From Mikrocytos mackini (taxonomy: Eukaryota > Endomyxa > Ascetosporea > Mikrocytida > Mikrocytiidae), in contig JASNJN010000021.1 in the NCBI GenBank assembly GCA_030180075.1, forward strand, positions 1 to 33,457: a stretch of DNA of 33,457 bases, given 5' to 3'. This document shows positions 20,950 to 29,590 of this stretch, piece by piece. Both the position numbers and the translations under genes were made by a program. Position 1 is the first letter of the stretch, and every line of letters starts with the position of its first letter. The notes beneath the pieces were generated by a model. The model saw only the letters and a program-made list of their open reading frames with translations. It was not told where the DNA came from and made no database searches.

Positions 20950-21778
20950 AATTTTTAAAATTTGAAAAAATAAAACTTAAACGGCGATTATATATTACAC
21001 CAAGAAATATTATGTGTTATACTTTAATATATTTCGTCATCATGAAATATTCTGTTGTATTATGTTTTCTGGCAATAGTTGCCCAAGCTACTTTTGAAAA
21101 ATTAAAAAATTCTTTATAATTGATAAACGATTTATGAACTATAGTGGAAGCTTGAGTCATGAACTTAATGAGACGAACTCGATTCCAACTTCATCTTTTC
21201 CATAAGAACATGAATACACGTAGCGTTATCATTAGCGAGAGTACAGAGATTCTGAGAACAAAGATCTTTTGAAATTATTTTGCACTACATGGGTTTGCGA
21301 CAACTTTAAACAATCATATATGAATTGGGGAGATATATACGCATATACTAGTTCTTTTACATCGCCTACATCGTTTGGGTTACATTATTTCTGACATTTT
21401 CATTACTTAAGAATTTCTTCTAAACTTGCAAATAAATGCCATAGAGCCGAAATGCGTACAAATAATGATTGATTGGGGGTAATTCTGATCAATTTCAAGT
21501 AACAATACAGTGTATATGTCTATTTCGCACAGAAGAAACCATACAGGAACATGATAATTTTAGATAATGTGGAGTAATACAAAACAGACTATTAAAATGT
21601 CTTAGACACACCTAGTATAAAAGATAGTTTTTGCAATATCGTCTATGGGGCTTATACATTAAAGAGATCGAGTTTTAACAATTAAATTTTAAATATGAGA
21701 AGACATAACAGAATAAGAAACAATTAGCGAAAATATATAAAACCATGAAATAATATAATTAATATTCGAAATATGATG
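20950..21778. other. Non-transposase cargo inside the Tc1-like element
   Basis: AT-moderate sequence between transposase and right repeat. It contains one short frame encoding a signal peptide (21042-21119) and then many stops in all plus-strand frames. Its origin is unknown; it could be captured host sequence or a leftover of an older element. Confidence 0.5.
21042..21119 (+). CDS. 25-codon signal-peptide frame, probably a truncated captured gene
   Basis: The predicted product begins MKYSVVLCFLAIVAQAT, a textbook secretory signal (Lys, hydrophobic core, AQA cleavage site), and stops after 25 residues. An AT-rich tract precedes the ATG. A frame of this size can occur by chance, but the match to signal peptide grammar is good. 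I infer that the 5' end of a host secreted-protein gene was captured and decayed. It could also be a true micropeptide or coincidence. Confidence 0.35.
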   Translation: MKYSVVLCFLAIVAQATFEKLKNSL

Positions 21779-22044
21779 TTTATTAACGATTATAAAGCCA
21801 TTAAAATTATAATATTTAGATTTTATAAATTATTTTGATGTTTTTTATTGTCCCTTAAAAAATGAAACAGTAACTTTTATGTTCAAATGTAAAAATTGGT
21901 TTATCATAATTTTGAGGAAAATGTATAATATATTTTTTGTGAAATCATTCAACAAAAATAATACATATTTTAAAAATAAAAATTACAACCAAACAGACTT
22001 TATTTTGAATAAAACAGGTGTCCCAAAAAAAGTGAAACGGACTG
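21779..22044 (-). repeat. Right terminal inverted repeat of Tc1-like element
   Basis: Partner of 19673-19938. On the plus strand it happens to be open from 21879 onward in the frame of the downstream membrane gene, which extends that frame by about 55 codons. Confidence 0.92.
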
Positions 22045-22247
22045 TAGACGCGACCGGTACGTATATGTACCACATCGGTTGTATAGGGTTAAAAAAAATA
22101 TTATTCTTGTCTGAACACTCGCCTTTATGTTATAAAGCTTTTTATTGGAATCATAAAATTCCAATACTATTTTACTTATCTGTGAAAATATCTACAATAA
22201 CCTGGGCCTGTATACTTTCAGTATTTTTACAAAATTCAAATTTTAGT

Positions 22248-23753
22248 ATGGAACAAACGCCGGCCCCTATCCAAATACCAAGGACACAGGGCCCTGTCTT
22301 AGAAACAATCAACCGATTAAACGCAAGACCAGTAAGGAACATCTGGAACGTCCACAAGCACATCAACAAACTCCTCATCATTTCATACTCTTTTACTTTA
22401 TCATCTTTTATTTGGGCTGTAATCAATAGCTATTACCTCTCTACATTCTTCCACACAAAATACTTCTTTCTTCTTATACTTGGCTTCTTACCTTTACTTC
22501 CATTCATGCTTCTATTTTTCTTCCTTCCGTTCTTCCTTCACAGAATTTTACGAAATAAGATACTTCTAGTTTTACTCGTTACGTTTGACTTTCTCTCGGC
22601 GTTGCTAACCATAGTCTTCAAGGACACAGTACTCTACATACCAGAATTCTGGAAAATGTGTTTAGTCATTTTACTCATCAATGGGTTCAGTATTTATACA
22701 CTCGTCAAAAAATCTATAAACACATTACTTTACACCGTGGCTGCGGACATTCTCTATTCTACAAAGCTGTTACTAATCAAGACTCTCTTTAAACGAGCTT
22801 GTATTAACTCGTTCACTAATTATTACAACTTAGCAGCTTTAATACTTCATTTTACGAACCATTTAAACAAAATAAACAGACAGCTCGAATCTTATCTATT
22901 GGTTTCAGTGATGGTCGCAGTATTCTTGTTTATGACCAGTCTGATGCTAAATATTATTGTGAGGACACATGAATTTCTAATATTTGGCTACTTACTTTGC
23001 ATAAACAACACAAAGAGAAAACTGCGCATTAACACTGATCAAGGTGAGCTCAACCGTGATTATATTGAACTACCAGACAATGACAATTTGTTAAGTAATG
23101 GGTTGAACTATTTAGACATTAAACAAAGCCTGGCAGATCTGAAAGAAAAGGAAGTCAAAGAGAAATACTTTTTACAGCCAATTAAGCCATTCTACTTTAA
23201 ATATGGCCCTACCCCACTATCAATTCCTTCAACTAGTACCCAAGAAATAGTTTCTAGGGAAATGATTGAAGCGTTCGGAAATAGTTCGCCCGGTTTTCCT
23301 CTACAAGTGTTCAGCACGAGAGGAAGTTTTGTTTATAGCCAACTCGAGAATACCGACATTCAACAAGCGACAAACAAATTCATAACACTAAGTTTCAACA
23401 ACGGTTACATTGGGCTTATAAAGGACAAATGGGCGGATGTGTATACTACAATGACGAGCCTTACCACTCGCATAAATATACTATTCATCGCCTTTCTTTT
23501 AGAAATTATTTACATAACTCGTCACCCATACGACGATATAATGACAGTACTCATGCTAATTCTAGTTTCGTTTGCATTTCTATCTACTTCTATGCGCCTT
23601 GTCGGAACAACAAATTACATGATTTTGGGCTATTCACAAGCTTTGTTGTGTTTGCTAATAGGAGAACAAATAGAGTTGAGAAATGAACTAAAATATGAAA
23701 GGAAGTTGAAAAGAATGCTGGAAGAAGTATGTGAAAGAGATCAAATCGTTTAA
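22248..23753 (+). CDS. Multi-pass membrane protein, 501 aa, unknown function
   Basis: I do not recognise the family. From the ATG at 22248 (MEQTPAPIQI) a polar N-terminus of 40 residues precedes a hydrophobic block with about five helices (roughly 42-62, 72-100, 104-124, 135-155, 216-238). A hydrophilic loop (about 253-400) and three more helices (408-424, 431-449, 455-472) follow, with a charged, coiled-coil-like tail (QIELRNELKYERKLKRMLEEV). I prefer this start because AAATTCAAATTTTAG, the AT motif seen before other genes here, lies just upstream. The frame is open further up, through an ATG at 22065 and into the terminal repeat of the Tc1-like element (TTG/ATG from 21879), so a longer form is possible. 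It converges with the four-helix protein gene. Confidence 0.75.
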   Translation: MEQTPAPIQIPRTQGPVLETINRLNARPVRNIWNVHKHINKLLIISYSFTLSSFIWAVINSYYLSTFFHTKYFFLLILGFLPLLPFMLLFFFLPFFLHRILRNKILLVLLVTFDFLSALLTIVFKDTVLYIPEFWKMCLVILLINGFSIYTLVKKSINTLLYTVAADILYSTKLLLIKTLFKRACINSFTNYYNLAALILHFTNHLNKINRQLESYLLVSVMVAVFLFMTSLMLNIIVRTHEFLIFGYLLCINNTKRKLRINTDQGELNRDYIELPDNDNLLSNGLNYLDIKQSLADLKEKEVKEKYFLQPIKPFYFKYGPTPLSIPSTSTQEIVSREMIEAFGNSSPGFPLQVFSTRGSFVYSQLENTDIQQATNKFITLSFNNGYIGLIKDKWADVYTTMTSLTTRINILFIAFLLEIIYITRHPYDDIMTVLMLILVSFAFLSTSMRLVGTTNYMILGYSQALLCLLIGEQIELRNELKYERKLKRMLEEVCERDQIV

Positions 23754-24235
23754 TTAAATGGTTAAATTGTTAATAGTGAAAAGCAGAATTTAATGTGTTT
23801 TGTTATGAAGAATGGTTAATTTATAAATATAAAAGAAGCCCCATTTCTCAATTAAAATATATAAATTAAATCAATGTGTTATTTCATTGTAAGTGTAAAT
23901 TGGGATGATATAATACTTTACTTGAGTTGTTATTGAACAAACAATAATTTTTTAAAAATTATTTTTACGTTGCGATATCTTTACACCAAATATGCGAACT
24001 ATATGTAGTAACAAATTTCGGTGTTTATATGTTATGTTTTGATACGAATATTCTGCGCCCACAGCCATTTTACAGATTATTTCTTTTCATTTCAAATTTA
24101 AAACACAATTCAAACAAATAACTAACCAAGGCCAAGTCTAAATACAGTTTTTGGCTACTATAAGCCAATACAAACAGTCGATAGGAAATATAGCTAAAAC
24201 TCAAAATAATTAAGTCCGGACTTTATAACATGACG
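23754..24235. other. AT-rich spacer between convergent genes
   Basis: No gene seen. It should contain the 3' ends of both flanking transcripts. AATTAAA and ATAAATTAAAT are present but not specific. Confidence 0.5.
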
Positions 24236-24748
24236 TCATCTCCTTCTAGACGTGAGAAGAAAGAACCCTCTAAAATTCATCATTCCCCACACGAAGAATA
24301 TCCCTATAGCAACTGAGTCAATCACAATTAACAGCGTCGGCTCAGTGACTCTTCCATGCAATTTGTCCAACCATTTCGGACCTATTTTGAACAAGAAGAA
24401 CTTCATATAAATAACAATTCCCAGTGTCTTTAGTGAAAGCATTACTCGCCCAGAACCTTCTACCCTTCTTCTATTCCTCTTCAGAAATTTATGCACAACT
24501 CCTCTTGATCTTGCACACCAGCAAATCAATAAGTTAGCACTGTCAATGATAAAGCAAACTGTAAGTATAATTGACATAACAAGACCCCTTTTGGAGAACA
24601 GTGACTTTACAGAATAGTACAGGAACAGAACGATCTGAAACAATGAATGTGTGAGTATGTAAATCATTACTGTGAATGATGAAACAGTCACTGCCATAGA
24701 ACTACCCAATCTGTTGATCTTTGAATAACTCGAATTCAGTTTTGACAT
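24236..24748 (-). CDS. Four-helix membrane protein, 170 aa, unknown
   Basis: The ATG at 24748 opens a polar stretch (MSKLNSSYSKINRLG) followed by four hydrophobic segments at roughly 18-47, 54-77, 103-123 and 135-160. A basic loop (KFLKRNRRR) separates helices 2 and 3, and the chain ends SRRR. There is no cleavable signal. No family is recognised; small four-helix proteins of the endomembrane system look like this. It ends in TGA, which argues that TGA is a stop in this organism. Its neighbour upstream, the aspartic protease, is on the same strand 347 bp away. Confidence 0.65.
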   Translation of the reverse strand: MSKLNSSYSKINRLGSSMAVTVSSFTVMIYILTHSLFQIVLFLYYSVKSLFSKRGLVMSIILTVCFIIDSANLLICWCARSRGVVHKFLKRNRRRVEGSGRVMLSLKTLGIVIYMKFFLFKIGPKWLDKLHGRVTEPTLLIVIDSVAIGIFFVWGMMNFRGFFLLTSRRR

Positions 24749-25095
24749 TTTAAGAAAGTATTTTTAAATTCAATTTTGTCTTTCATACTTGGAGGCATTA
24801 CTTTAATGGACGTTTAATAGAATGTAAACAAAATATAATTTTATTAGTTGCAGTTAATTATCGTCGTCTAGTATGTTGTTGAATGTTTTAAAAATGAAAA
24901 TAAAAAGTTAACAAAAATAATTCTTCATACGGTTTTTATGTACATCCAAGATTTATAAATTATTCGACCAATATTTTTGTTGTTTGTACTTTTCGACCCA
25001 TGTTTACAAAAATTAATTTAAATATTAAAAAAGAAAAACTGTCTCCCTAAGTTTCGATCAATAAACTATAAATTGTTTATATTCAATTGTCAACA
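24749..25095. other. AT-rich spacer, promoter side of the four-helix gene
   Basis: Nothing coding. Directly before the ATG at 24748 the minus strand reads AAAATTGAATTTAAAAATA, similar to the AT tract before other genes. Confidence 0.45.
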
Positions 25096-26568
25096 CTAAA
25101 TACTTATCAGATCACATTCCCCAGTGCATGTTTCTCCTTTCTTTATATGCAATTCCATATTATCTCCTTCAAATATAACGTCAAACAACTTCCAATATGG
25201 GTATCCGAGTATATTTGTTTTAGTTCCCTGCATCAAGTTTATATAACTGCATTGTTTTGACTTACTCCCCGCGGTCTTGCCTTCATCTGTCTCCATCAAC
25301 TCCACTACAGACAGAGGAATTTTTAGTTTAAATGAACCAAAGTCCATCAGGAACGAATATTGGTTGTCAGCGGCCCAGCAAATAAAGTATATTTTATCGC
25401 CGTTCTTAAATATTCCCAGCTCGGGATCTGCTATCTCTTTTACAGATCTCACAAACTCCACAAAAATATCGCTCGATAATATTAGTCCATTCGTCCCCGA
25501 GTCTAGTATCACTTGCTCATCCACAAACCCGTTTGTGTTAATGACTGAATTTTCGGCGCTAGAACATCCTTGGTCGGTGCAGTTCGTGACCGGTTTTATG
25601 ATTTTTATCCCTTTGAAGGAAGATCCGGAAATATGATTAATATATTTTTTTAGTTTAGTGCTGTGGTACTGTCTCCTGTCAAATGTCACATTTGTTTTAA
25701 AACTACCCTTCTTGTATGAACTCTCTTCCAAACTAGGAAACACCGTGTCTGCGTCTGTAATGTGAATATCTTCGTTTTTTTGAGTAATTTCGAAATTACT
25801 AACATCAAGAAACCCTTCGAACAAAGAAGAGCTAAGTCGCATGCCCGAATCGTCAAACCCTATTCCAATTATGGCCAAGTTCGGATTGAAGCCATACAAT
25901 GTGTTCAGAAAATAGAAAACTGTGTGGTATGTGCCCTGATCGAAGCTCATACTTCCGTCCGGAAACCTAATTATATCCTTACCGAGTATCGAGTTGTAAC
26001 CCACGCCCACATATCCCTCTTTGCTGCATAGAAATTCAGTGCGCACAAAAGAAGGGCACTTGAACGTTGCCCTATATGTCTGAGACAGTGTTGTGATGGG
26101 CGGGAGAGGTTTAAAGGTGGTCATCGCAACCGGGAAAGCAGGGAGAGGCAAGACGATGTCGTTGGAGCCGGTGTCCAAAATGGCGAGATACTTCTTGTTT
26201 GTGTCTCCGGGGATTATAATGGTGGAAAATACACCGTCTGAGGAAAATGTGAGAGAATCGATTTGTGTGTTGTTAGAAGAAGATTCAGAAATAGTTGTTC
26301 CTTGGTCGAATTGACGAAAGACATGACGCGCGAAATGGTAGCTTTGTGAGTCGGTGTGAATGAAATTCTGGAAATTTACCTGGGAAGAAATTAAAGAGGC
26401 GATTAATAAATCGTTATCAATCAGACTACCAGGATTGATTTTGAAATTTTTCTTATGCTTCGGGGCGAATGTTTGAAGGTCTATTCTCTTTTTAGTGTTT
26501 TGTACGGTGAAACATGAAGTGTAGAATATAATGTTGGCTAAGTAGAGAAATAAAAATTTCATGATCAT
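25096..26568 (-). CDS. Secreted pepsin-like aspartic protease, 490 aa
   Basis: This is an A1-family endopeptidase. An N-terminal signal peptide (MIMKFLFLYLANIIFYTSCF; a second ATG at 26562 would also serve) is followed by a propeptide-like region of about 100 residues. The first catalytic motif is ILDTGSNDIVLP (Asp 132) and the second VILDSGTNGLILS (Asp 356). The C-terminal signature NILGYPYWKLFDVIFE (453-467) is the usual end of the fold. Cys pairs near 171/181 and 330/335 could form disulfides. No C-terminal membrane helix or GPI signal is evident, so I expect secretion or vacuole/lysosome targeting. It is longer than typical pepsins (about 330-400), mostly in loops. It stops at TAG and shares a 337-bp divergent promoter with the ubiquitin-like/eL40 gene. 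Confidence 0.92.
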   Translation of the reverse strand: MIMKFLFLYLANIIFYTSCFTVQNTKKRIDLQTFAPKHKKNFKINPGSLIDNDLLIASLISSQVNFQNFIHTDSQSYHFARHVFRQFDQGTTISESSSNNTQIDSLTFSSDGVFSTIIIPGDTNKKYLAILDTGSNDIVLPLPAFPVAMTTFKPLPPITTLSQTYRATFKCPSFVRTEFLCSKEGYVGVGYNSILGKDIIRFPDGSMSFDQGTYHTVFYFLNTLYGFNPNLAIIGIGFDDSGMRLSSSLFEGFLDVSNFEITQKNEDIHITDADTVFPSLEESSYKKGSFKTNVTFDRRQYHSTKLKKYINHISGSSFKGIKIIKPVTNCTDQGCSSAENSVINTNGFVDEQVILDSGTNGLILSSDIFVEFVRSVKEIADPELGIFKNGDKIYFICWAADNQYSFLMDFGSFKLKIPLSVVELMETDEGKTAGSKSKQCSYINLMQGTKTNILGYPYWKLFDVIFEGDNMELHIKKGETCTGECDLISI

Positions 26569-26905
26569 GGAATTTGTATTTCAAGTTTGAATATTATTTA
26601 GAATCAGTTAACGAATTTTCAAATTCGAAAATAGAGTCGGGCTTTTTTCGAATAGGTAAAATAGTGTGACGTCTGGTTTTTTTGTAACTTTGTCTTCTGT
26701 AAATGTGAAATGTCACCTGTACACATGTTGCGCAAATATGTTGCTCTTCTTGATTAAAATGGGGAGTGAGCCCAAGTTTTTTTAAAGAATAAGTGTGTGG
26801 ATTTGTTTGTTTGCTAGTCTAAAGTAACGCCATTTATCCGTCTGTTAATGTCCCTTCGAACCTCTTATAATAAATTATTGTTTAAGAATTTTAAAATTTT
26901 AGAAA
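26569..26905. promoter_or_regulatory. Divergent promoter, aspartic protease and ubiquitin-like/eL40
   Basis: The 337-bp spacer must hold start regions of both genes. On the plus side CTTATAATAAATTATT lies about 40 bp before the eL40 fusion ATG, followed by AATTTTAAAATTTTAG just before it. On the minus side only a looser AT tract precedes the protease. Assignment of the motifs is inference. Confidence 0.5.
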
Positions 26906-27295
26906 ATGACAAAACAAGTTTTCATTTCTTCACCGTTCGGTTTCAAGACATTAGACGCCGACCAAACATCTTTCAGTACACTGTTGGCCGACTTAGAGAA
27001 AACTCATGACATCCCAGCATCATCTACGATGTATGCCACACAAGATAACAAAATAATCAGTAGTTTCGACAAGATTGAGAAATTCCCTGCCTTTATAAAC
27101 ATGTCAGTTAAAGTGCAAGGAGGAGATTTACTCGAAAACGAAATCGCCTTCATAACACCGTTTATCCAAAGCAAATTGATATGTAGGAAGTGTTACGCGC
27201 AGAACCACCCCAGGGCAAAAGTATGTCGAAAGGTTAGTTGTGGCCATGGCTCTGAGCTAAGGGCGAGAAAGCAGCCTAAAAAGAAAAAGAAATAA
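26906..27295 (+). CDS. Divergent ubiquitin-like domain fused to ribosomal protein eL40, 129 aa
   Basis: The C-terminal 56 residues are eL40 of the 60S subunit: the zinc-binding cysteines C93, C96, C107 and C112 are in [14 protein letters not shown] and CRKVSCGH, followed by a Lys-rich tail. In most eukaryotes eL40 is made as a ubiquitin fusion cleaved after Gly-Gly. Here the N-terminal 73 residues end in KVQGG, keeping that site, and have ubiquitin-like length and strand pattern (LEKTHDIP aligns with the helix and IPP of ubiquitin). But almost nothing else of ubiquitin is left, including the RLRGG tail arginines and the usual Lys pattern. It therefore probably serves as a folding chaperone for eL40 and not as a protein tag. 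The gene converges with the PhoD-like gene, 45 bp between stops. Confidence 0.93.
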   Translation: MTKQVFISSPFGFKTLDADQTSFSTLLADLEKTHDIPASSTMYATQDNKIISSFDKIEKFPAFINMSVKVQGGDLLENEIAFITPFIQSKLICRKCYAQNHPRAKVCRKVSCGHGSELRARKQPKKKKK

Positions 27296-27305
27296 ATAAT
27301 TAATT
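27284..27305 (+). other. 3'-end sequence shared by two ribosomal protein genes
   Basis: These 22 bases, spanning the last Lys codons, the TAA stop and ten bases after it, are identical to 29294-29315 at the end of the eS8 gene. The post-stop part is ATAATTAATT. ATAATTAAT also lies at or just after the stops of the PhoD-like (27340-27348, minus) and phosphatase-like (30661-30669, minus) genes. A role in transcript 3' ends is possible. Confidence 0.4.
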
Positions 27306-27340
27306 AAATTGCTTTAAAATATTTAATATTAAACATTCTA

Positions 27341-28630
27341 TTAATTATAGTCTATAAATATTATTTTGAAGGCACACAATACAAACATTATCAAAAAGAG
27401 AATACAAAACAATGTGAAGTAATAGTACGGAAGTCCTCTTTGTGTTATTTCGAGCCTTGCGCCAATTTCTCCCAACTTTCGTATAATTAAAACCGGATAA
27501 TTTTGTGGTCCTTCTATTTCATATCCTTTTTTATATACTTCGTCTTCTTTCTTAATAATATCAACTTTTATCATTCTCGTTCCATTCACGTCAAATATTG
27601 AAGAGATAATGAAACCTGTGTCCCAATCTATAATTAACCCTCCAAAATTCAGTCCAAAAAATGATTGGTCTGTTTTGAACGGATTTAAAGACCTCATTAA
27701 ACTGTGCGTAATGCTTGTCTTTACATGATGGGTTAAACCAGAGCTAGTTATATCATATAAACTTCTACAAGTATTTTGCTCTTTACTAGTCCAGAAACAT
27801 TCATACTTATTAACGTCTGCGTAATGTACATCTCCTGACAACACAATCACATTTTTATCTTCAAAGTATTTATGTATCAATTTAAGCATTTTTTGTCTTT
27901 CAAGCGGAAAGAACTCCCAACCTTCCCATAAGTAGTTAAACTTTTTAATAGCAAGAAACTGTATCGAAGATACTATTAACGTCAAATCGGCGGTATTCTT
28001 TTTGAATTCGTTTACCAGCCATCTCCACTGTCTAGTCCCCAGTAAAGAACAGTTTTGTTTCGCGGAACATTTACCGGGGTTGAAGCTTCTTAGATCTAAA
28101 ACGATGACTTTCACTGTTTTTGTTCCGTCTGGAGAAAACAGAGTACGTGTAGTATACAAACCCCGCTTCCCTGAAAGAATGCGCTGGTATCTATCGCTGT
28201 TTTGTGGTTCGAAAGGTTCTAAAAAAGAAAGAAAGTGTAACGAAAAGTTGAATCTGTCTAAAAAGGTTTTGGTGCCGTCGTTACGCCCTAAATCATTGTC
28301 GTCCCAAATGGCTATCATTTGTTTTCTATTTGTTGTTAAGTAATTTAAGAACTCTTTATAGTGAGAGTTGTCCTTTTGCTTTTTGTAGATTTCTTCCGTG
28401 TTTTTGTATGAGACTTTGTTGTCAGTGAGATATACCACATCGCCCATGTTGATGAACATATCGGGTTGATACTTTATGATCGCGGACCAAATTAATTGCT
28501 CGTCAAATTGTCTTACACATGAACCAAAAGCTATTCTAGTTTGGTTTTCATGTTTTGAAAGTGTAGAATGAGTAGATAATCCTAAAGTAAACAGCAATAT
28601 TGTTAAACTGACTTCCATGTATGCTGTCAT
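27341..28630 (-). CDS. PhoD-like metallophosphatase with C-terminal membrane anchor, 429 aa
   Basis: A signal peptide (from the ATG at 28630, or from 28618 giving MEVSLTILLFTLGLS) is followed by an alkaline-phosphatase-D-type metal-dependent domain. Motifs in order are RIAFGSCVRQ (32-41), FINMGDVVYLTDN (59-71), AIWDDNDLGRNDG (107-119, the family's WDDHDxGxND) and VIVLSGDVHYAD (261-272). A last helix (FTLFCILFLIMFVLCAF) near 405-421 leaves a short tail, so the enzyme should be a surface or luminal membrane protein acting on phosphate esters outside the cytosol. The WDDHD His is Asn here, and the metal set should be checked before activity is assumed. Its start faces the eS8 gene across 105 bp. 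Confidence 0.9.
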   Translation of the reverse strand: MTAYMEVSLTILLFTLGLSTHSTLSKHENQTRIAFGSCVRQFDEQLIWSAIIKYQPDMFINMGDVVYLTDNKVSYKNTEEIYKKQKDNSHYKEFLNYLTTNRKQMIAIWDDNDLGRNDGTKTFLDRFNFSLHFLSFLEPFEPQNSDRYQRILSGKRGLYTTRTLFSPDGTKTVKVIVLDLRSFNPGKCSAKQNCSLLGTRQWRWLVNEFKKNTADLTLIVSSIQFLAIKKFNYLWEGWEFFPLERQKMLKLIHKYFEDKNVIVLSGDVHYADVNKYECFWTSKEQNTCRSLYDITSSGLTHHVKTSITHSLMRSLNPFKTDQSFFGLNFGGLIIDWDTGFIISSIFDVNGTRMIKVDIIKKEDEVYKKGYEIEGPQNYPVLIIRKLGEIGARLEITQRGLPYYYFTLFCILFLIMFVLCAFKIIFIDYN

Positions 28631-28735
28631 GTTTGTAATGTGTGAAAATCTTTGTATGAAGGAGGGGGAGACAACAGCGTACAATTAATAGTGTTTTAGA
28701 TTTTTTAAAAATTAAAATATTACCAAATTTGATAC
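28631..28735. promoter_or_regulatory. 105-bp bidirectional promoter, PhoD-like and eS8
   Basis: The two genes are divergent with only 105 bp between starts. It contains a G-rich GGAGGGGGAGAC on the plus strand near 28660 and an AT block, TTTTTTAAAAATTAAAATA, before the eS8 ATG. So compact a spacer implies shared control elements. Confidence 0.6.
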
Positions 28736-29305
28736 ATGGGTATAACAAGAGACAGTCGATCCAAAAGAAGCAAATCGGGCGCAAAGAGAGTTTCTCATAT
28801 GAAGAAACGTAAGTATGAGTTGGGTCGTGCACCAACCCTTACCAAGATCGGAGAAAGAAAAGTTGTTGAAGTTCGTTGTCACGGGGGAAATATAAAGAGG
28901 AGAGCGCTGGCGTTAAACCGAGGAACGTTCACAATATCCTCTCTAGGAGTATCCGCCCACGCAAAGATCTTGGAAGTTGGCTACAACACAGACACCAGTC
29001 TTCAACGAACCAACACACTTGTGAAGAACTCAGTCGTATTCGTTGAAGCAGAAACTCTCAAAAAGGTGTACGAAGAGTACAAAGAGAAACAGACTGAATT
29101 ATTTAACAAGAAAAAAACTGAGTTGGTTGAAGGCGTTCTTGACAAAATAGAGCAGCAACTTGAAACAGGAAAAATACTCGCTGTGATAACAACCAGACCA
29201 GGGCAAGAAGGAGTCGCAGATGGACGAATTTTAGAAGGGGATGAATATACATTCTATGAAAAGAGAATAAAAGTTAAATCAAGTAAGGGAGGGAAAAAGA
29301 AATAA
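28736..29305 (+). CDS. RPS8: 40S ribosomal protein eS8, 189 aa
   Basis: The start MGITRDSRSKRSKSGAKR and the block KKRKYELGR match the eS8 N-terminus, followed by VRCHGGNIKRRALAL and the conserved end TRPGQEGVADGRILEG plus FYEKRIK. eS8 is a structural component of the small subunit acting in the cytosol after assembly in the nucleolus. The protein is about 15-20 residues shorter than animal eS8, with the shortening in the middle insertion, and is clearly divergent. There is no intron. It is divergent from the PhoD-like gene and convergent with the type I membrane protein gene; its last bases are identical to those of the eL40 fusion gene. Confidence 0.97.
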   Translation: MGITRDSRSKRSKSGAKRVSHMKKRKYELGRAPTLTKIGERKVVEVRCHGGNIKRRALALNRGTFTISSLGVSAHAKILEVGYNTDTSLQRTNTLVKNSVVFVEAETLKKVYEEYKEKQTELFNKKKTELVEGVLDKIEQQLETGKILAVITTRPGQEGVADGRILEGDEYTFYEKRIKVKSSKGGKKK

Positions 29306-29590
29306 ATAATTAATTGAGATAATATGGATTATTAAAATGCGTAATTTTCTGATTGAATAAATTAGGTTAAAACTTTTATTGAATGGATAAATTAGTTAGG
29401 TTTATTTTATTAGAAAATGTATTTTGTAGTAAGCGAATTTTTAAATATTTGAATATGTTATATAAACTATTTACTAAACTTTGTTGTATCGATTTTTTAT
29501 CGTAATAACTTTAATAATTTCATTGTAAAATTTAAACACCTAATTTAAATACATTATTTCCACTTCTTAATATTGTTTATATTATTTTAT
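29306..29590. other. AT-rich spacer between convergent genes
   Basis: No gene seen in 285 bp. It begins with ATAATTAATT directly after the eS8 stop and ends in an ATTT repeat after the stop of the minus-strand gene. Confidence 0.5.

Larger units (their letters stand above)
19673..22044 (-). mobile_element. Tc1-like transposon with long terminal repeats (2,372 bp)
   Basis: The termini are TAGTCCGTTTCACT on the left and CAGTCCGTTTCACT on the right (minus strand), each flanked by TA (19671-19672, 22045-22046), the Tc1/mariner target. The inverted repeats run about 265 bp and are nearly identical. The minus-strand transposase stops at the inner edge of the left repeat. About 830 bp of sequence unrelated to transposase lies between the transposase start and the right repeat; most Tc1 elements are 1.3-1.8 kb, so this one is oversized. 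The right end abuts the region upstream of a membrane protein gene. Confidence 0.93.

Noticed and set aside
26840-26870. Possible tRNA B box (CTTCGAACC)
   Set aside because: No A box or cloverleaf around it; it lies in the promoter of the eL40 fusion gene.
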